Below the pieces are notes generated by a model, which saw only the letters and a program-made list of their open reading frames with translations, had not been told where the DNA came from and searched no databases. From Thermococcus eurythermalis (GTDB lineage Archaea; Methanobacteriota_B; Thermococci; Thermococcales; Thermococcaceae), in assembly GCF_000769655.1 (NCBI RefSeq), contig NZ_CP008887.1, positions 992,001 to 1,056,000 on the forward strand: 64,000 bases of DNA. The letters are read 5' to 3'. Shown here one piece after another: positions 26,072 to 34,398 of this stretch. The stretch's first letter is position 1; each line of letters begins with the position of its first letter. The position numbers and the translations under genes are program-made.

Positions 26072-27073
26072 ATGCTCAGGCTGGAACTCTACTGCGACGG
26101 GAGCGAAGGTGAAAAAGTCCGGGAAGTCCTGACGAAGTGGAACCTCCAGTTCTACGCGGAAGAAGTTCAGGGGGGCGGAAAGGGGGTGCTCAAGTTCACC
26201 GCCCTGGTGCCCGATTTTGTGATTAACGACGTCGCCGACGAGCTCATGAAAGCGGTAGACTTGAGGCGGGCCCATTCATCGATAACGTGGGCACCGGTCA
26301 CCGGGAAGTCCGTGAAGTACGAAAACTCCGTTAAATCACTCAAGAAGCTCAAGGGACAGTGGAGCCTGGCGGCGATAGAGGGCCTCATCGAGAACGCCAA
26401 CAGGCAGGCCAGGGTTGACCCCATACAGCTCACGCTCGGCGCCGTTGCCTCGATAATAGCTCTCTTCGGTCTGATCAACGATAACGTGGTGATGATAATC
26501 TCCGCCATGCTACTCTCGCCGATTCTCGGCCCCCTCTACGGGTTCTCGCTCAACGTCGTCATGGGCAGGGGCAGAGATGCCCTCGATGCAGTGGCCTCAA
26601 TTCTGAAGCTTATCGGTGTCATATTCCTGTCCGCTCTCCTTATGGCCATTGCACTGAGGTTTGCGGGAGCAATGCCCTCGGAGCCGACCGGTGAGATACT
26701 GGCCCGTGGTGATTCCGGCCTCGTTTACATCGTCCTTGCGATAATCCTCGGCTACGCGGGGATAGTTGCGATAGTGAGTAAAATCCCGGAGATTCTGGCG
26801 GGTGTTTCAATAGCTGCGGCGCTGGTTCCGCCGACGACTGTCATTGGAATTTCCCTCGCAATGGGCTGGCGGGGAGTCTTCTTTGGCTCCCTCTGTCTCA
26901 CCGTTGAGAACGTCCTTGGTCTCCTCAGCGGCTCGCTCATTGGACTCTACGTCCTCAACGTCTCCCCCAGGAGCTACTATGAGAAGAGGGCCGCAAAACT
27001 GTATACAAAAAGGACGATGCTGGTGCTGGCAGTTATGCTTGTTGCACTCGCCCTCTTGGAAATAATGAAGTGA
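26072..27073 (+). CDS. TIGR00341/DUF389 family membrane protein
   Basis: A 333-residue conserved membrane protein. The N-terminal soluble part (about 1-110) is followed by helices containing the family stretches VDPIQLTLGAVASIIALFG, ISAMLLSPILGPLYGFSL, IVAIVSKIPEILAGVSIA and AALVPPTTVIG. The family is widespread in archaea and bacteria; its transport or channel role is not established. It is divergent to the preceding membrane-protein gene and convergent with the small gene ending at 27083. Confidence 0.85.
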   Translation: MLRLELYCDGSEGEKVREVLTKWNLQFYAEEVQGGGKGVLKFTALVPDFVINDVADELMKAVDLRRAHSSITWAPVTGKSVKYENSVKSLKKLKGQWSLAAIEGLIENANRQARVDPIQLTLGAVASIIALFGLINDNVVMIISAMLLSPILGPLYGFSLNVVMGRGRDALDAVASILKLIGVIFLSALLMAIALRFAGAMPSEPTGEILARGDSGLVYIVLAIILGYAGIVAIVSKIPEILAGVSIAAALVPPTTVIGISLAMGWRGVFFGSLCLTVENVLGLLSGSLIGLYVLNVSPRSYYEKRAAKLYTKRTMLVLAVMLVALALLEIMK

Positions 27074-27082
27074 GGGAGAGGC

Positions 27083-27331
27083 TCAGCGGAACATCTTCCA
27101 GCTGTCCATCTCGTCGAGTCTTGGGTATGAACTTGCCATGAGAACCGCATCTGTGACCTGCAACGCCATCTCCACCAAATCCTTTCCGCGTTTGTAGTCA
27201 ATCAGCCGGGCTATGTCCGTGCCCCTTGCGTGGAAAACTCCGACGTTTATCTCGGGGTCTTCGAGGAGGAACTCGGCGACGCCTTTTGCGAGGGTTTTCT
27301 CGCTGACTATCCCGTAGGTCACGGTCTTCAT
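27083..27331 (-). CDS. Conserved small protein, 82 residues
   Basis: A soluble 82-residue protein I cannot assign to a family. It begins MKTVTYGIVSEKTLAKGVAE and alternates strand-like and helix-like segments (INVGVFHARGTDIARLIDY, ALQVTDAVLMASSYPRLDEM), consistent with a small alpha/beta fold. The start lacks a clear ribosome binding site. The gene lies downstream of another small gene on the same strand. Confidence 0.55.
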   Translation of the reverse strand: MKTVTYGIVSEKTLAKGVAEFLLEDPEINVGVFHARGTDIARLIDYKRGKDLVEMALQVTDAVLMASSYPRLDEMDSWKMFR

Positions 27332-27342
27332 TGTTAGCAGTG

Positions 27343-27406
27343 TCCAGAGTGAAACGGCGTCAAAGGTGAGCTGCTGACCTCCTCCCCGTCGTGAAGGGTT
27401 AACCCT
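27343..27406 (+). repeat. Possible relic of an IS605-type (TnpB element) right end
   Basis: The plus strand reads CCTCCCCGTCGTGAAGGGTT, closely resembling the right end of the TnpB element at 58301-59707 (CCTCCCCGTCCGTGGCGAGG, then GGTTAA) read on the tnpB strand. The bases just before it can be read as KGELLTSSPS and a stop, like the C-terminal tails of some TnpB proteins. It fills the gap between two small genes and ends at GGGTTAACCC. The match is short, so this is a candidate scar and not a proven one. Confidence 0.35.
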
Positions 27407-27605
27407 CCGAGGGGGCCTCGTCCCATGTTCTGACCGGGATTATCCTGGGGGCTTTTCCTTTGACCCCTGTTATCTCATCTACAAGGGCCGAGAAGCTTTC
27501 AAGGGCAGTGTTCACGTTCTCGGAAAACTCTTTTTCATCTTTCGACGTCAGAAACGCTTTGAGAACTTCCATCTCCACCGACCGCGAAGGCGGTTCGTCG
27601 TCCAT
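27399..27605 (-). CDS. Small acidic protein, 68 residues
   Basis: A 68-residue hydrophilic protein (MDDEPPSRSVEMEVLKAFLT ... VRTWDEAPSEG) that is mainly helical in the middle and has no recognised motif. It has good expression signals: GGTGATTCCCT before the ATG and a TATA-like CATATAAATTTTA upstream at about 27618-27632. The stop codon falls in the GGGTTAACCC palindrome next to the putative insertion scar, so the C-terminus might have been altered by that event. Confidence 0.5.
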   Translation of the reverse strand: MDDEPPSRSVEMEVLKAFLTSKDEKEFSENVNTALESFSALVDEITGVKGKAPRIIPVRTWDEAPSEG

Positions 27606-27742
27606 AGGGAATCACCATAAAATTTATATGTTTGAGGATAGATAAAAAGCTTCTGCGTGCCAAAAAATTCAGTGCTGTTTTAAAGTGTGCCGTGATGGAA
27701 TAAAATGAATCGTGGGACAAAAATGGCCATTGATCCTTCGCA

Positions 27743-28186
27743 TCATGCAACCTCGGTCTGCTCGTAGGGGCTCTTGCCCTGGCGGTGCTTCGCGAGGATT
27801 GAGTAGAAGAACTCCTTCAGCTCCGGAGACATGCCGTCGTCGAGGAGTATGTCCGCCTTCCCCCGGTACTCCTTTTCGGCCTTCGTCACGAGCAGGGCGA
27901 TCTTCGGCGTCAGGTGCTCCAGGAGCGCCTTCCCGACCCCGGCGTATTCCTCCTCGTCGAGCTCTTCGTCGCTCTCTATGGCTATGTAGACGATGAACCC
28001 CTTAACCTGGACGGCGAGCACGGTTTCGGTCTCGGTCACCTCGAAGAACGAGAAGTTGTAGCCCTCTCTATCCGCCCTGGCTATCAGCAGGCCCTTTATT
28101 GATAGCACGACTGACCTGTCCCCGATTTCGAAGATTAAATCTTCCGCGAACTCGCTCCTTGCTATCGAATAGAGTTCGTCCCTCAT
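27743..28186 (-). CDS. Conserved hypothetical protein, 147 residues
   Basis: Begins MRDELYSIARSEFAEDLIFE and shows repeated strand patterns (RSVVLSIKGLLIARADREG, VLAVQVKGFIVYIAIESDE) followed by helices (GVGKALLEHLTPKIALLVTK, ELKEFFYSILAKHRQGKSP). It may be a regulatory or binding domain, but no family is recognised. A longer open frame continues upstream to 28642, but that extension is the shadow of nikR. The true start is the ATG at 28186, next to the GGGGATATCCCC palindrome at 28191-28202, with a TTTTATTC promoter element upstream. It is divergent to nikR. Confidence 0.6.
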   Translation of the reverse strand: MRDELYSIARSEFAEDLIFEIGDRSVVLSIKGLLIARADREGYNFSFFEVTETETVLAVQVKGFIVYIAIESDEELDEEEYAGVGKALLEHLTPKIALLVTKAEKEYRGKADILLDDGMSPELKEFFYSILAKHRQGKSPYEQTEVA

Positions 28187-28190
28187 GCTA

Positions 28191-28202
28191 GGGGATATCC
28201 CC
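28191..28202. promoter_or_regulatory. 12-bp palindrome in the nikR / 27743 intergenic region
   Basis: GGGGATATCCCC is a perfect palindrome in the 81-base space between two divergent start codons, four bases before the ATG at 28186. It may serve as an operator or as part of the leader. It does not match the bacterial NikR site (GTATGA-N16-TCATAC), so NikR binding is not implied. Confidence 0.35.
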
Positions 28203-28267
28203 GGCCGAATAAAAGGCTTTTGGGACAGGTTTATAACTCCCGTGCTATAGTTTTGTGAGGTGGTGTT

Positions 28268-28684
28268 ATGAAGGTCGTCCGTTTTGGCGTCTCCGTGCCC
28301 GAGGAGCTTCTTGAGAAGTTCGACAGGATAATCGAGGAGAAGGGCTACGTGAACAGGAGCGAGGCTATAAGGGACTTGATGAGAGACTTCATAATCAGGC
28401 ACGAGTGGGAAACCGGAGACGCGGAGGTTGCCGGGACGATAACGATGCTCTACAACCACGACGAGGCGGACGTCGTTAAAGAGCTCCTCGACCTCCAGCA
28501 CGACTACCTTGATGAAATAGTTTCCAGCATTCACGTCCACATGGACGAGCACAACTGCCTTGAGGTCGTCATAGTGAAGGGAAAGGCGAGCAGAATAAAA
28601 GAGATAGCGGACAGGCTCCTGAGCCTCAAGGGGGTCAAGCACGGCAAGCTCGTGATGACCGGAACTGGAAAGGAGCTGGTCTAA
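28268..28684 (+). CDS. nikR: Nickel-responsive transcriptional regulator NikR
   Basis: A 138-residue homotetrameric repressor. The N-terminal ribbon-helix-helix ([33 protein letters not shown]) binds DNA; the C-terminal ACT-like domain binds nickel through H78, H89, H91 and C97, which correspond to H76, H87, H89 and C95 of E. coli NikR. Nickel is needed in Thermococcales mainly for NiFe hydrogenases; none are in the window, so the regulated genes lie elsewhere. TTTATAAC at about 28230-28237 is its TATA box and GAGGTGGTGTT its binding site. The stop overlaps that of the convergent rqcH by four bases. Confidence 0.95.
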   Translation: MKVVRFGVSVPEELLEKFDRIIEEKGYVNRSEAIRDLMRDFIIRHEWETGDAEVAGTITMLYNHDEADVVKELLDLQHDYLDEIVSSIHVHMDEHNCLEVVIVKGKASRIKEIADRLLSLKGVKHGKLVMTGTGKELV

Positions 28685-30633
28685 CCCACCACCTCAACTA
28701 TTTCTCCACCTCCCGGAGGAAGGATTGCGTTGAGGTCTTCTTCCCTGACCTTGTAGCCCCACTTCTCAAGGATTCCGCGTATCTTCTTGACGAGCTCGCC
28801 CTTCTTGAGCTTTCCCGGCCTTATAATGATGTACTTGTTCGTGTGGGCCTTAATCGCGTCAACGGGCGCGCAAACGACGTAATCCTCGCCTTCGTAGTTT
28901 ATAACTCCCACCGCCAGCTTGAGCGGAAGCCCGCGAAGCCAGTTTCTCTTTCCGTAGACCATGAAGGCGCCCTTCCCGAGGTACTCACCGCTGGGGGCCT
29001 GCTTCGTAACCTGATTTGGATGGGCCCAGTAAGCGTCGGCTCCGTAAAGGCCCTGACCCCAAGCCCTGCTCATCGAGACCGCGAACTGGCAGGCCTCGAA
29101 GATGGTCTTCTCTCCTGCCTTCTGTCCGTCCTTGATGACCACGTGTGGCGCTCCGTAAATGTCGGCGTGGCAGTAGAGGTCGTTCTCGGCCATGTGCTTC
29201 TTTATCAGGGTTTCGTTTGTGCTCGCGTCCTTTCCCGCCAAAACCAGAAAGCCCTCACTTGAGACAAACCAGCGGAACTTCTCGAACCACTTCTTCTTTC
29301 TCCTCTCGATTTTCTTCACGTTCAGTTCCTTCTTCATCTCCTCCTCGATGAGCTTCTCGACCTCGTCGAGCTTCCTCTTCGTGTCCTCGTAGGCCTTCAG
29401 AGCTCCCTCGTACTTGTGGCGGAACTTTTTGGCCTTCTCGTAGTAGAGCTCGGCGTTCTCGCCTATGCTTTTGTTGAGGTAGAGCTTGACCTTCTTCCCC
29501 TCGAGCTCAATCGTTACAGATTTTTCTTTCGGGTCGATGGATTTTACCATCAGTGCGACCCTGTTTCCTGCCTTCTTGCCCTCCTCTATGCGCTTCTTGA
29601 ACTCGTCCCAGCCGAGCTTTTCAGTTGCTTTCCTGAACTCTTCGAGAAGTTTCTCTACGAGGGCGTAGTTCGCGTAGATCAGGTCGCCTATCTCCTGGTT
29701 CTCGTTCATGGCCTTTTCGAAGCCCTTGAGCATCTCCTCCTGCTTTCTGAGGGTTGCAAGAAGTTGTCTTTTCTTTGACTCAAGCTTCTTCGTCTGCTCG
29801 ATTTTTGCCTTCTCGATGGTGAGCTTTCCAAAGTACTCGTCAAGGGCCTCGCTGAAGGTTTTAAAATAGCGCTTCTCAAGGCCCTCGTAGATTTTCAGCT
29901 CTATCGGAACGACGTCGTGCATGCTGCCGTCCTTGTAGACGATGTTCGGCCTCGGCTCGTCGTTGAACGTTCTCATCATAGCCTCGTAAACCTTCTTCAA
30001 ATCCTCATCGCTCAGCTCCTTCACCGGCGTCGTCTTCTCGAAGCCCGCCCTGAGGGAAATCTCCTCTGCGTACATGCCGCCCATGTTGAGCTTCCTGGCT
30101 AAAGCACGGACGAGCTCAAGCTCCTCATCTTCCCTCATCAGTTCAAGAAAGCGCTCGAAAGAGACCTCAAGCGGGTTTTCCCTGGCGGGTGGAAACTTGT
30201 ACTCCGCCTTCGGCTTTATCGCCCTGTCTTTGTACTCCTCATAGCGGAGAGCGGCAACAATTCTGTTCTCGGAATCAACGAGGACGATGTTTCCCCTCCT
30301 GAAGAGCTCGCCGATGAGCGTGTAATCACCAACCCTAATCTTGACAATCCTGTCGAACTGGTGCTGTTCTATCGCGTCTATGAAGCCCCCGCCTAGGTGC
30401 TTCCTGAGGAGCATGGTGAAGCTCGACGGCTGTTTCGGGGCCTCCTTGACGTAGCTCGTGAGGTGGAACCTCTTGCCGGCCTGCAGGATTAAATCCGCCC
30501 TCCCTTCCTTCGTGCGGAGCTTAATCCTTATCTCGTCGCCGTCGTGATAGACCTTATCAACGCGAGAGCCGAGGAGCCACTGGAGCTCTCTCACGACGTA
30601 GCGTATGTCAACGCTGCTCATTTCTTCCTTCAT
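28681..30633 (-). CDS. rqcH: NFACT family ribosome quality-control protein (RqcH/Rqc2 homologue)
   Basis: A 650-residue protein of the NFACT family that binds obstructed 50S-peptidyl-tRNA complexes. It has an N-terminal NFACT-N domain ([40 protein letters not shown]), a long coiled-coil middle section (about 290-440), and the NFACT-R domain ([20 protein letters not shown], the [15 protein letters not shown] block). In bacteria and eukaryotes relatives add C-terminal Ala or Ala/Thr tails; archaeal members are thought to do likewise. ATG at 30633 after GGGTGAGAGA is preferred to an upstream in-frame start that adds 20 residues. Confidence 0.9.
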   Translation of the reverse strand: MKEEMSSVDIRYVVRELQWLLGSRVDKVYHDGDEIRIKLRTKEGRADLILQAGKRFHLTSYVKEAPKQPSSFTMLLRKHLGGGFIDAIEQHQFDRIVKIRVGDYTLIGELFRRGNIVLVDSENRIVAALRYEEYKDRAIKPKAEYKFPPARENPLEVSFERFLELMREDEELELVRALARKLNMGGMYAEEISLRAGFEKTTPVKELSDEDLKKVYEAMMRTFNDEPRPNIVYKDGSMHDVVPIELKIYEGLEKRYFKTFSEALDEYFGKLTIEKAKIEQTKKLESKKRQLLATLRKQEEMLKGFEKAMNENQEIGDLIYANYALVEKLLEEFRKATEKLGWDEFKKRIEEGKKAGNRVALMVKSIDPKEKSVTIELEGKKVKLYLNKSIGENAELYYEKAKKFRHKYEGALKAYEDTKRKLDEVEKLIEEEMKKELNVKKIERRKKKWFEKFRWFVSSEGFLVLAGKDASTNETLIKKHMAENDLYCHADIYGAPHVVIKDGQKAGEKTIFEACQFAVSMSRAWGQGLYGADAYWAHPNQVTKQAPSGEYLGKGAFMVYGKRNWLRGLPLKLAVGVINYEGEDYVVCAPVDAIKAHTNKYIIIRPGKLKKGELVKKIRGILEKWGYKVREEDLNAILPPGGGEIVEVVG

Positions 30634-30682
30634 TCTCTCACCCAAAAAAGAGTCAAAAAAGGGGTTTAAAGCGTTGCCTTCA

Positions 30683-30937
30683 CTACCAAGCAAAAGCTAT
30701 GAGCACTGCCACGGCTATCGCAAGCGCCGCCTTATAAACGTCGCTCCCGTCGCCTTCAAAGAGCTCCTGCATGAAAACCCAGATTGCTCCAGCGATGCCT
30801 ATGTCAAAAATCACCCTTCCAAACTTTACTGCATCGTCTATGGGCATTCCGAGAACCGCTATTATCTCTCCTAACAGCAGTATCCCCACTATCCCCGCTA
30901 GGAATCCACTTCCGGACTCTCTTTTTAGGACCTCCAC
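30683..30937 (-). CDS. Small membrane protein
   Basis: An 84-residue protein with two or three hydrophobic helices (about 13-31, 42-56 and 65-83) and no recognised motif. The GTG at 30937 is preferred because AAGGTGG precedes it; an upstream GTG at 30946 would overlap that site. A perfect inverted repeat TGGAG-TAC-CTCCA lies at 30960-30972, just upstream of the start and possibly in the leader or promoter. Confidence 0.5.
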   Translation of the reverse strand: MEVLKRESGSGFLAGIVGILLLGEIIAVLGMPIDDAVKFGRVIFDIGIAGAIWVFMQELFEGDGSDVYKAALAIAVAVLIAFAW

Positions 30938-31058
30938 CCTGACCACCTTCCCAACTTATTGGAGTACCTCCACTTTAAGATACGATACTTCTTTGCTTAA
31001 AAGTAGTTTGCTCCTCCAATGTACACTTTTTAGTCGACGACCAGGTGGGGGCACGCTA

Positions 31059-31101
31059 ACGTTAAATACTCCCCGCTTGATAACACTCTGGGTGATACTA
31101 A
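31059..31101 (+). promoter_or_regulatory. Branching-enzyme promoter with near-consensus Thermococcales glycolytic motif
   Basis: GTTAAATAC at about 31059-31067 is the TATA element. Downstream, TAACAC-TCTGG-GTGATA (31081-31097) differs at one base from the Thermococcales glycolytic motif TATCAC-N5-GTGATA bound by Tgr/TrmBL1. It ends four bases before the ATG and contains the ribosome binding site. In this family of sites, a position downstream of the TATA box is associated with repression by the regulator when sugar is absent. Function here is inferred from the match. Confidence 0.55.
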
Positions 31102-33123
31102 ATGAAAGGCTACTTCACGTTCGTCCTCCACACCCACATCCCGTACGTTAGAAAGCACGGGAAGTGGCCCTTTGGGGAGGAATGGCTCTACGAGGCAATG
31201 GCTGAGACCTATCTGCCCCTTCTGATGGAGTTTGAGCGCCTCCGCTCCGCAGGAGTTCGGTTCCAGCTCGTAATCAACATAACGCCCGTACTGGCGGAAC
31301 AGCTTGCCGACGACTACATCAAGGCCGAGTTTGAAAAGTACCTCCTCAGGAAAATCAAGGCGACTGAGGCGGATCTAAAATCAGGCAAGTACGATGAAAA
31401 GGCTGTTAAGGCTTCCCTTGACCACTTCAGAAAGGTTTACGACTACTGGAAGGCCATAAATGGAGACATCATCGGCAAGTTCCGGGAGTTTCAGGACGCC
31501 GGTTACATAGAGGTAATAACCTCCGCCGCGACCCACGGCTACCTCCCCCTCCTGGCCAGGGACGAGGCGATAAGGGCTCAGCTCGCCAATGGAGTCGCCA
31601 CTTACGAGAAGCACTTCGGCAGGAGGCCGAGGGGGATATGGCTGCCGGAGTGCGCCTACCGGCCGGCCGGAGAGTGGGAGCTCCCCGACGGGCGGAAGGT
31701 TAAGAGGCGGGGCATAGAAAAGTTCCTTGAGGAGTTCAGCCTCGAATACTTCTTCGTGGAGAGCAATCTGATCGATGAGGGTCCGGTGACAAGGGGCTAC
31801 GGTGAGATTCCGCTCTACAAGGGAGAGAAGAGCACGCTGAGGCCCTACTGGATTAAGGGCTCTAAGGTTGCTGTATTTGCCCGCAACAGGGAGACGGGCC
31901 ACCAGGTCTGGAGCGCGCACTACGGCTACCCCGGCGACTTCTGGTACAGGGAGTTCCACAGGAAGGCCCCGAAGAGCGGCGGCCAGTACTGGCGCGTTAC
32001 CGGTAAGGACGTTGACCTTGGCCGGAAGGAGGTCTACGACCCTGACAAGGCTATGGAGCGCGTGGAGGAGCACGCGAGGCACTTCGTCTGGCTGGTAAGC
32101 ACTTTGCTAGAGGCCCACGAGGAGAAGTTTGGGGAGAAGGGGATAATTATCGCCCCCTATGACACCGAGCTTTTCGGCCACTGGTGGTTCGAGGGCGTCA
32201 GGTGGCTCGGCAGGGTTCTTGAGCTTATGGCAGAGAGGGGAATAGTCACCACGACCATCTCGGCTTTCCTTGACAACTATGCGGGAGAGAGGTACGAGGT
32301 CGAGCTTCCGGAGGGCTCTTGGGGGGCCAACGCAGACCACTCGACGTGGTGGAACGAGGAGACCAGATGGACCTGGGACCACGTCTACCGCGCTGAGGAG
32401 AGAATGGTGGCGCTGGCGAGCAGGTACTACGGAAGGGAGGGAACCGCCGATAGAATCCTTGAACAGCTCGCGAGGGAGCTTCTGATACTTGAGGCAAGCG
32501 ACTGGCAGTTCCTTATAACGACCGGGCAGGCGAAGGAATACGGGAAGAGAAGAGTCCTTATACACAGCAGGGACTTCCACAGGCTGGCAAATGAGCTCGT
32601 GAAGTACGTGAAGACCGGAAGCTTCGACGTTAAGCTCCTTGAGGAACTTGAGGAGAGGGACAACGCATTCAGGCCGGTTGTGGTTTCCTACTATGTGAGC
32701 GAGAACCCACCCGAGCTTGAGGAGTTTGTGGAGCCCCCCGAAGTTCCGCCGGAAGAGTCCGGTGAAAAGGAAGAAGACGCTGAAGTGCTGAGGGACGGTG
32801 GGAGGTTCTACGCGACATCTTTGGCCTTTGTGAAGAGGAGAAGGCCAAAGGTTCCTCTGAGGGAGAGAGTTGACACAAGGCTCACTAAGAGACTTGATAG
32901 GGATCCAAAAAAGACCAAAAAGCCCGAATCTGGAGAAAAACCGACACCGAAAGTGAAAAGTCTCATAGACATCAAGGGCATCGGCCCCAAAACGCTCGCA
33001 AAGCTGAACGATGCCGGCGTAAAGACGCCCGAAGACCTTCTTAAGGCCGACCTTGGGGAGCTGGCCAGAAAGACCCGCATCTCCATCAAGAGATTGAGGA
33101 AGTTTCTGGCCCAGATTTCCTGA
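31102..33123 (+). CDS. GH57 1,4-alpha-glucan branching enzyme
   Basis: A 673-residue enzyme forming alpha-1,6 branches in glycogen. The nucleophile E183 (GIWLPECAYRP) and the acid/base D354 (IIAPYDTELFGHWW) are at the same numbers as in T. kodakarensis TK1436, and the GH57 start FTFVLHTHIPYVR is intact. The catalytic barrel and helical domains run to about residue 530. A charged linker (EVPPEESGEKEEDAE) then leads to a C-terminal pair of helix-hairpin-helix motifs (IDIKGIGPKTLAKLNDAGV), a known oddity of Thermococcus branching enzymes. It works in glycogen metabolism with the debranching enzyme and glucan phosphorylase also in this window. Confidence 0.95.
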   Translation: MKGYFTFVLHTHIPYVRKHGKWPFGEEWLYEAMAETYLPLLMEFERLRSAGVRFQLVINITPVLAEQLADDYIKAEFEKYLLRKIKATEADLKSGKYDEKAVKASLDHFRKVYDYWKAINGDIIGKFREFQDAGYIEVITSAATHGYLPLLARDEAIRAQLANGVATYEKHFGRRPRGIWLPECAYRPAGEWELPDGRKVKRRGIEKFLEEFSLEYFFVESNLIDEGPVTRGYGEIPLYKGEKSTLRPYWIKGSKVAVFARNRETGHQVWSAHYGYPGDFWYREFHRKAPKSGGQYWRVTGKDVDLGRKEVYDPDKAMERVEEHARHFVWLVSTLLEAHEEKFGEKGIIIAPYDTELFGHWWFEGVRWLGRVLELMAERGIVTTTISAFLDNYAGERYEVELPEGSWGANADHSTWWNEETRWTWDHVYRAEERMVALASRYYGREGTADRILEQLARELLILEASDWQFLITTGQAKEYGKRRVLIHSRDFHRLANELVKYVKTGSFDVKLLEELEERDNAFRPVVVSYYVSENPPELEEFVEPPEVPPEESGEKEEDAEVLRDGGRFYATSLAFVKRRRPKVPLRERVDTRLTKRLDRDPKKTKKPESGEKPTPKVKSLIDIKGIGPKTLAKLNDAGVKTPEDLLKADLGELARKTRISIKRLRKFLAQIS

Positions 33124-33162
33124 GTTTTCTTTTCCTTTCGAAAGTCTTTTTTGGACTTTTAA

Positions 33163-33501
<339 letters not shown>

Positions 33502-33513
33502 CTGCTTTTCTTT

Positions 33514-34248
33514 TCAGAGGAAGGCGTGCCTGTGCTTGTAGAGACCTACCAACGCGCTTCCCAGCAGGTAGAGCTCAACCGCCGCGAGGATTATCAGAAA
33601 GGTGAGGTATCCTTGCGCGAAGGTAGTGCTCTTTCCGAGGGCCTCTGCTATTTCCTGGACTTTCTGTGGGTCAATGAGGCTGGCGAGACTGTAGCGCAGT
33701 ACCATAACACCGGCGATAATGGGAATCGGCATCGCGGAATACGCCAAGAGAAGCCCGGTGTAGCCCCTCCTCTGGAGGGAGAGCATTGAGAGGATTATTG
33801 GGATTGCAAGGATTAGGGCTGTTACCGCAAGGAACGGGTTAAGGTAAGCGCCGGTGAGCACGAAGAACGACGTCATGCCGAAGATGTACTTCCTGTATAC
33901 CTTCTTTAGCTCGGCTAGTTCTCCCGGCTTGAAGTCGTACTTCGCTGAGCGGGAATACAGGAGGGTTTTGCTTACGGCCTTCAGGTAGTTCTTTTTGCCC
34001 TCCTTTTCTATGTTTTTGTCTGTGCTCATCACTTTTAGCTCCTTGGCCTTCTTGTAGAAGAACTCGGCGAGCTCCTCGTTGTCATTTTCGACCTGGGAAG
34101 CAAGCTCGCGGAGGTTCTTCGCGGCTTCTCTGAGGGCCTCTTTGACCCTGGCCTTTTCCTTTTCGTTTAAGCTGCTTAGCCTCTCAACCCTTTCAATAGT
34201 TGATTCAAGGACTTCGGCAGTTTCAAGAAGTATCTTTTCGCTTTTCAC
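33514..34248 (-). CDS. Membrane protein with N-terminal coiled coil
   Basis: A 244-residue protein of unknown family. Residues about 1-95 form a charged helical region (ESTIERVERLSSLNEKEKAR and onward), followed by four or five membrane helices from about 118 (YIFGMTSFFVLTGAYLNPFL, LILAIPIILSML, LLLAYSAMPIPIIAG, LTFLIILAAVELYLLG). The GTG start follows GGGGGTG. It lies 32 bases downstream of the small transporter-subunit gene and is probably in the same transcript as the NSS transporter. Confidence 0.6.
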   Translation of the reverse strand: MKSEKILLETAEVLESTIERVERLSSLNEKEKARVKEALREAAKNLRELASQVENDNEELAEFFYKKAKELKVMSTDKNIEKEGKKNYLKAVSKTLLYSRSAKYDFKPGELAELKKVYRKYIFGMTSFFVLTGAYLNPFLAVTALILAIPIILSMLSLQRRGYTGLLLAYSAMPIPIIAGVMVLRYSLASLIDPQKVQEIAEALGKSTTFAQGYLTFLIILAAVELYLLGSALVGLYKHRHAFL

Positions 34249-34280
34249 TTATACACCCCCAAAAGAGAAAGAAAAAAGGT

Positions 34281-34388
34281 TTAAGATACTTGCCCCTGTT
34301 CCGCCTTGAGGAGCCTGCTGATGCTCCAGCCCATCATGGCAAATATTACCAGCCATGCCAGCAACATGTAGATTGCCCAGCTTTCCAT
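34281..34388 (-). CDS. MetS-like small subunit of the NSS transporter, 35 residues
   Basis: A tiny gene missed by length cut-offs. ATG at 34388 follows GAGGTGGTGACG, ten bases after the transporter stop. The product is one membrane helix (WAIYMLLAWLVIFAMMGWS) with a short basic tail (ISRLLKAEQGQVS). Size, topology and position match the small subunit found next to methionine/alanine-importing NSS transporters (MetPS in Corynebacterium), whose members also have one helix followed by a basic tail. It probably assembles with the transporter encoded directly upstream. Confidence 0.72.
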   Translation of the reverse strand: MESWAIYMLLAWLVIFAMMGWSISRLLKAEQGQVS

Positions 34389-34398
34389 CGTCACCACC

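Noticed and set aside
28187-28642. N-terminal extension of the 27743-28186 gene to about 299 residues
   Set aside because: The extension is the antisense of nikR and crosses the promoter region of both genes; the ATG at 28186 with its own promoter is sufficient.
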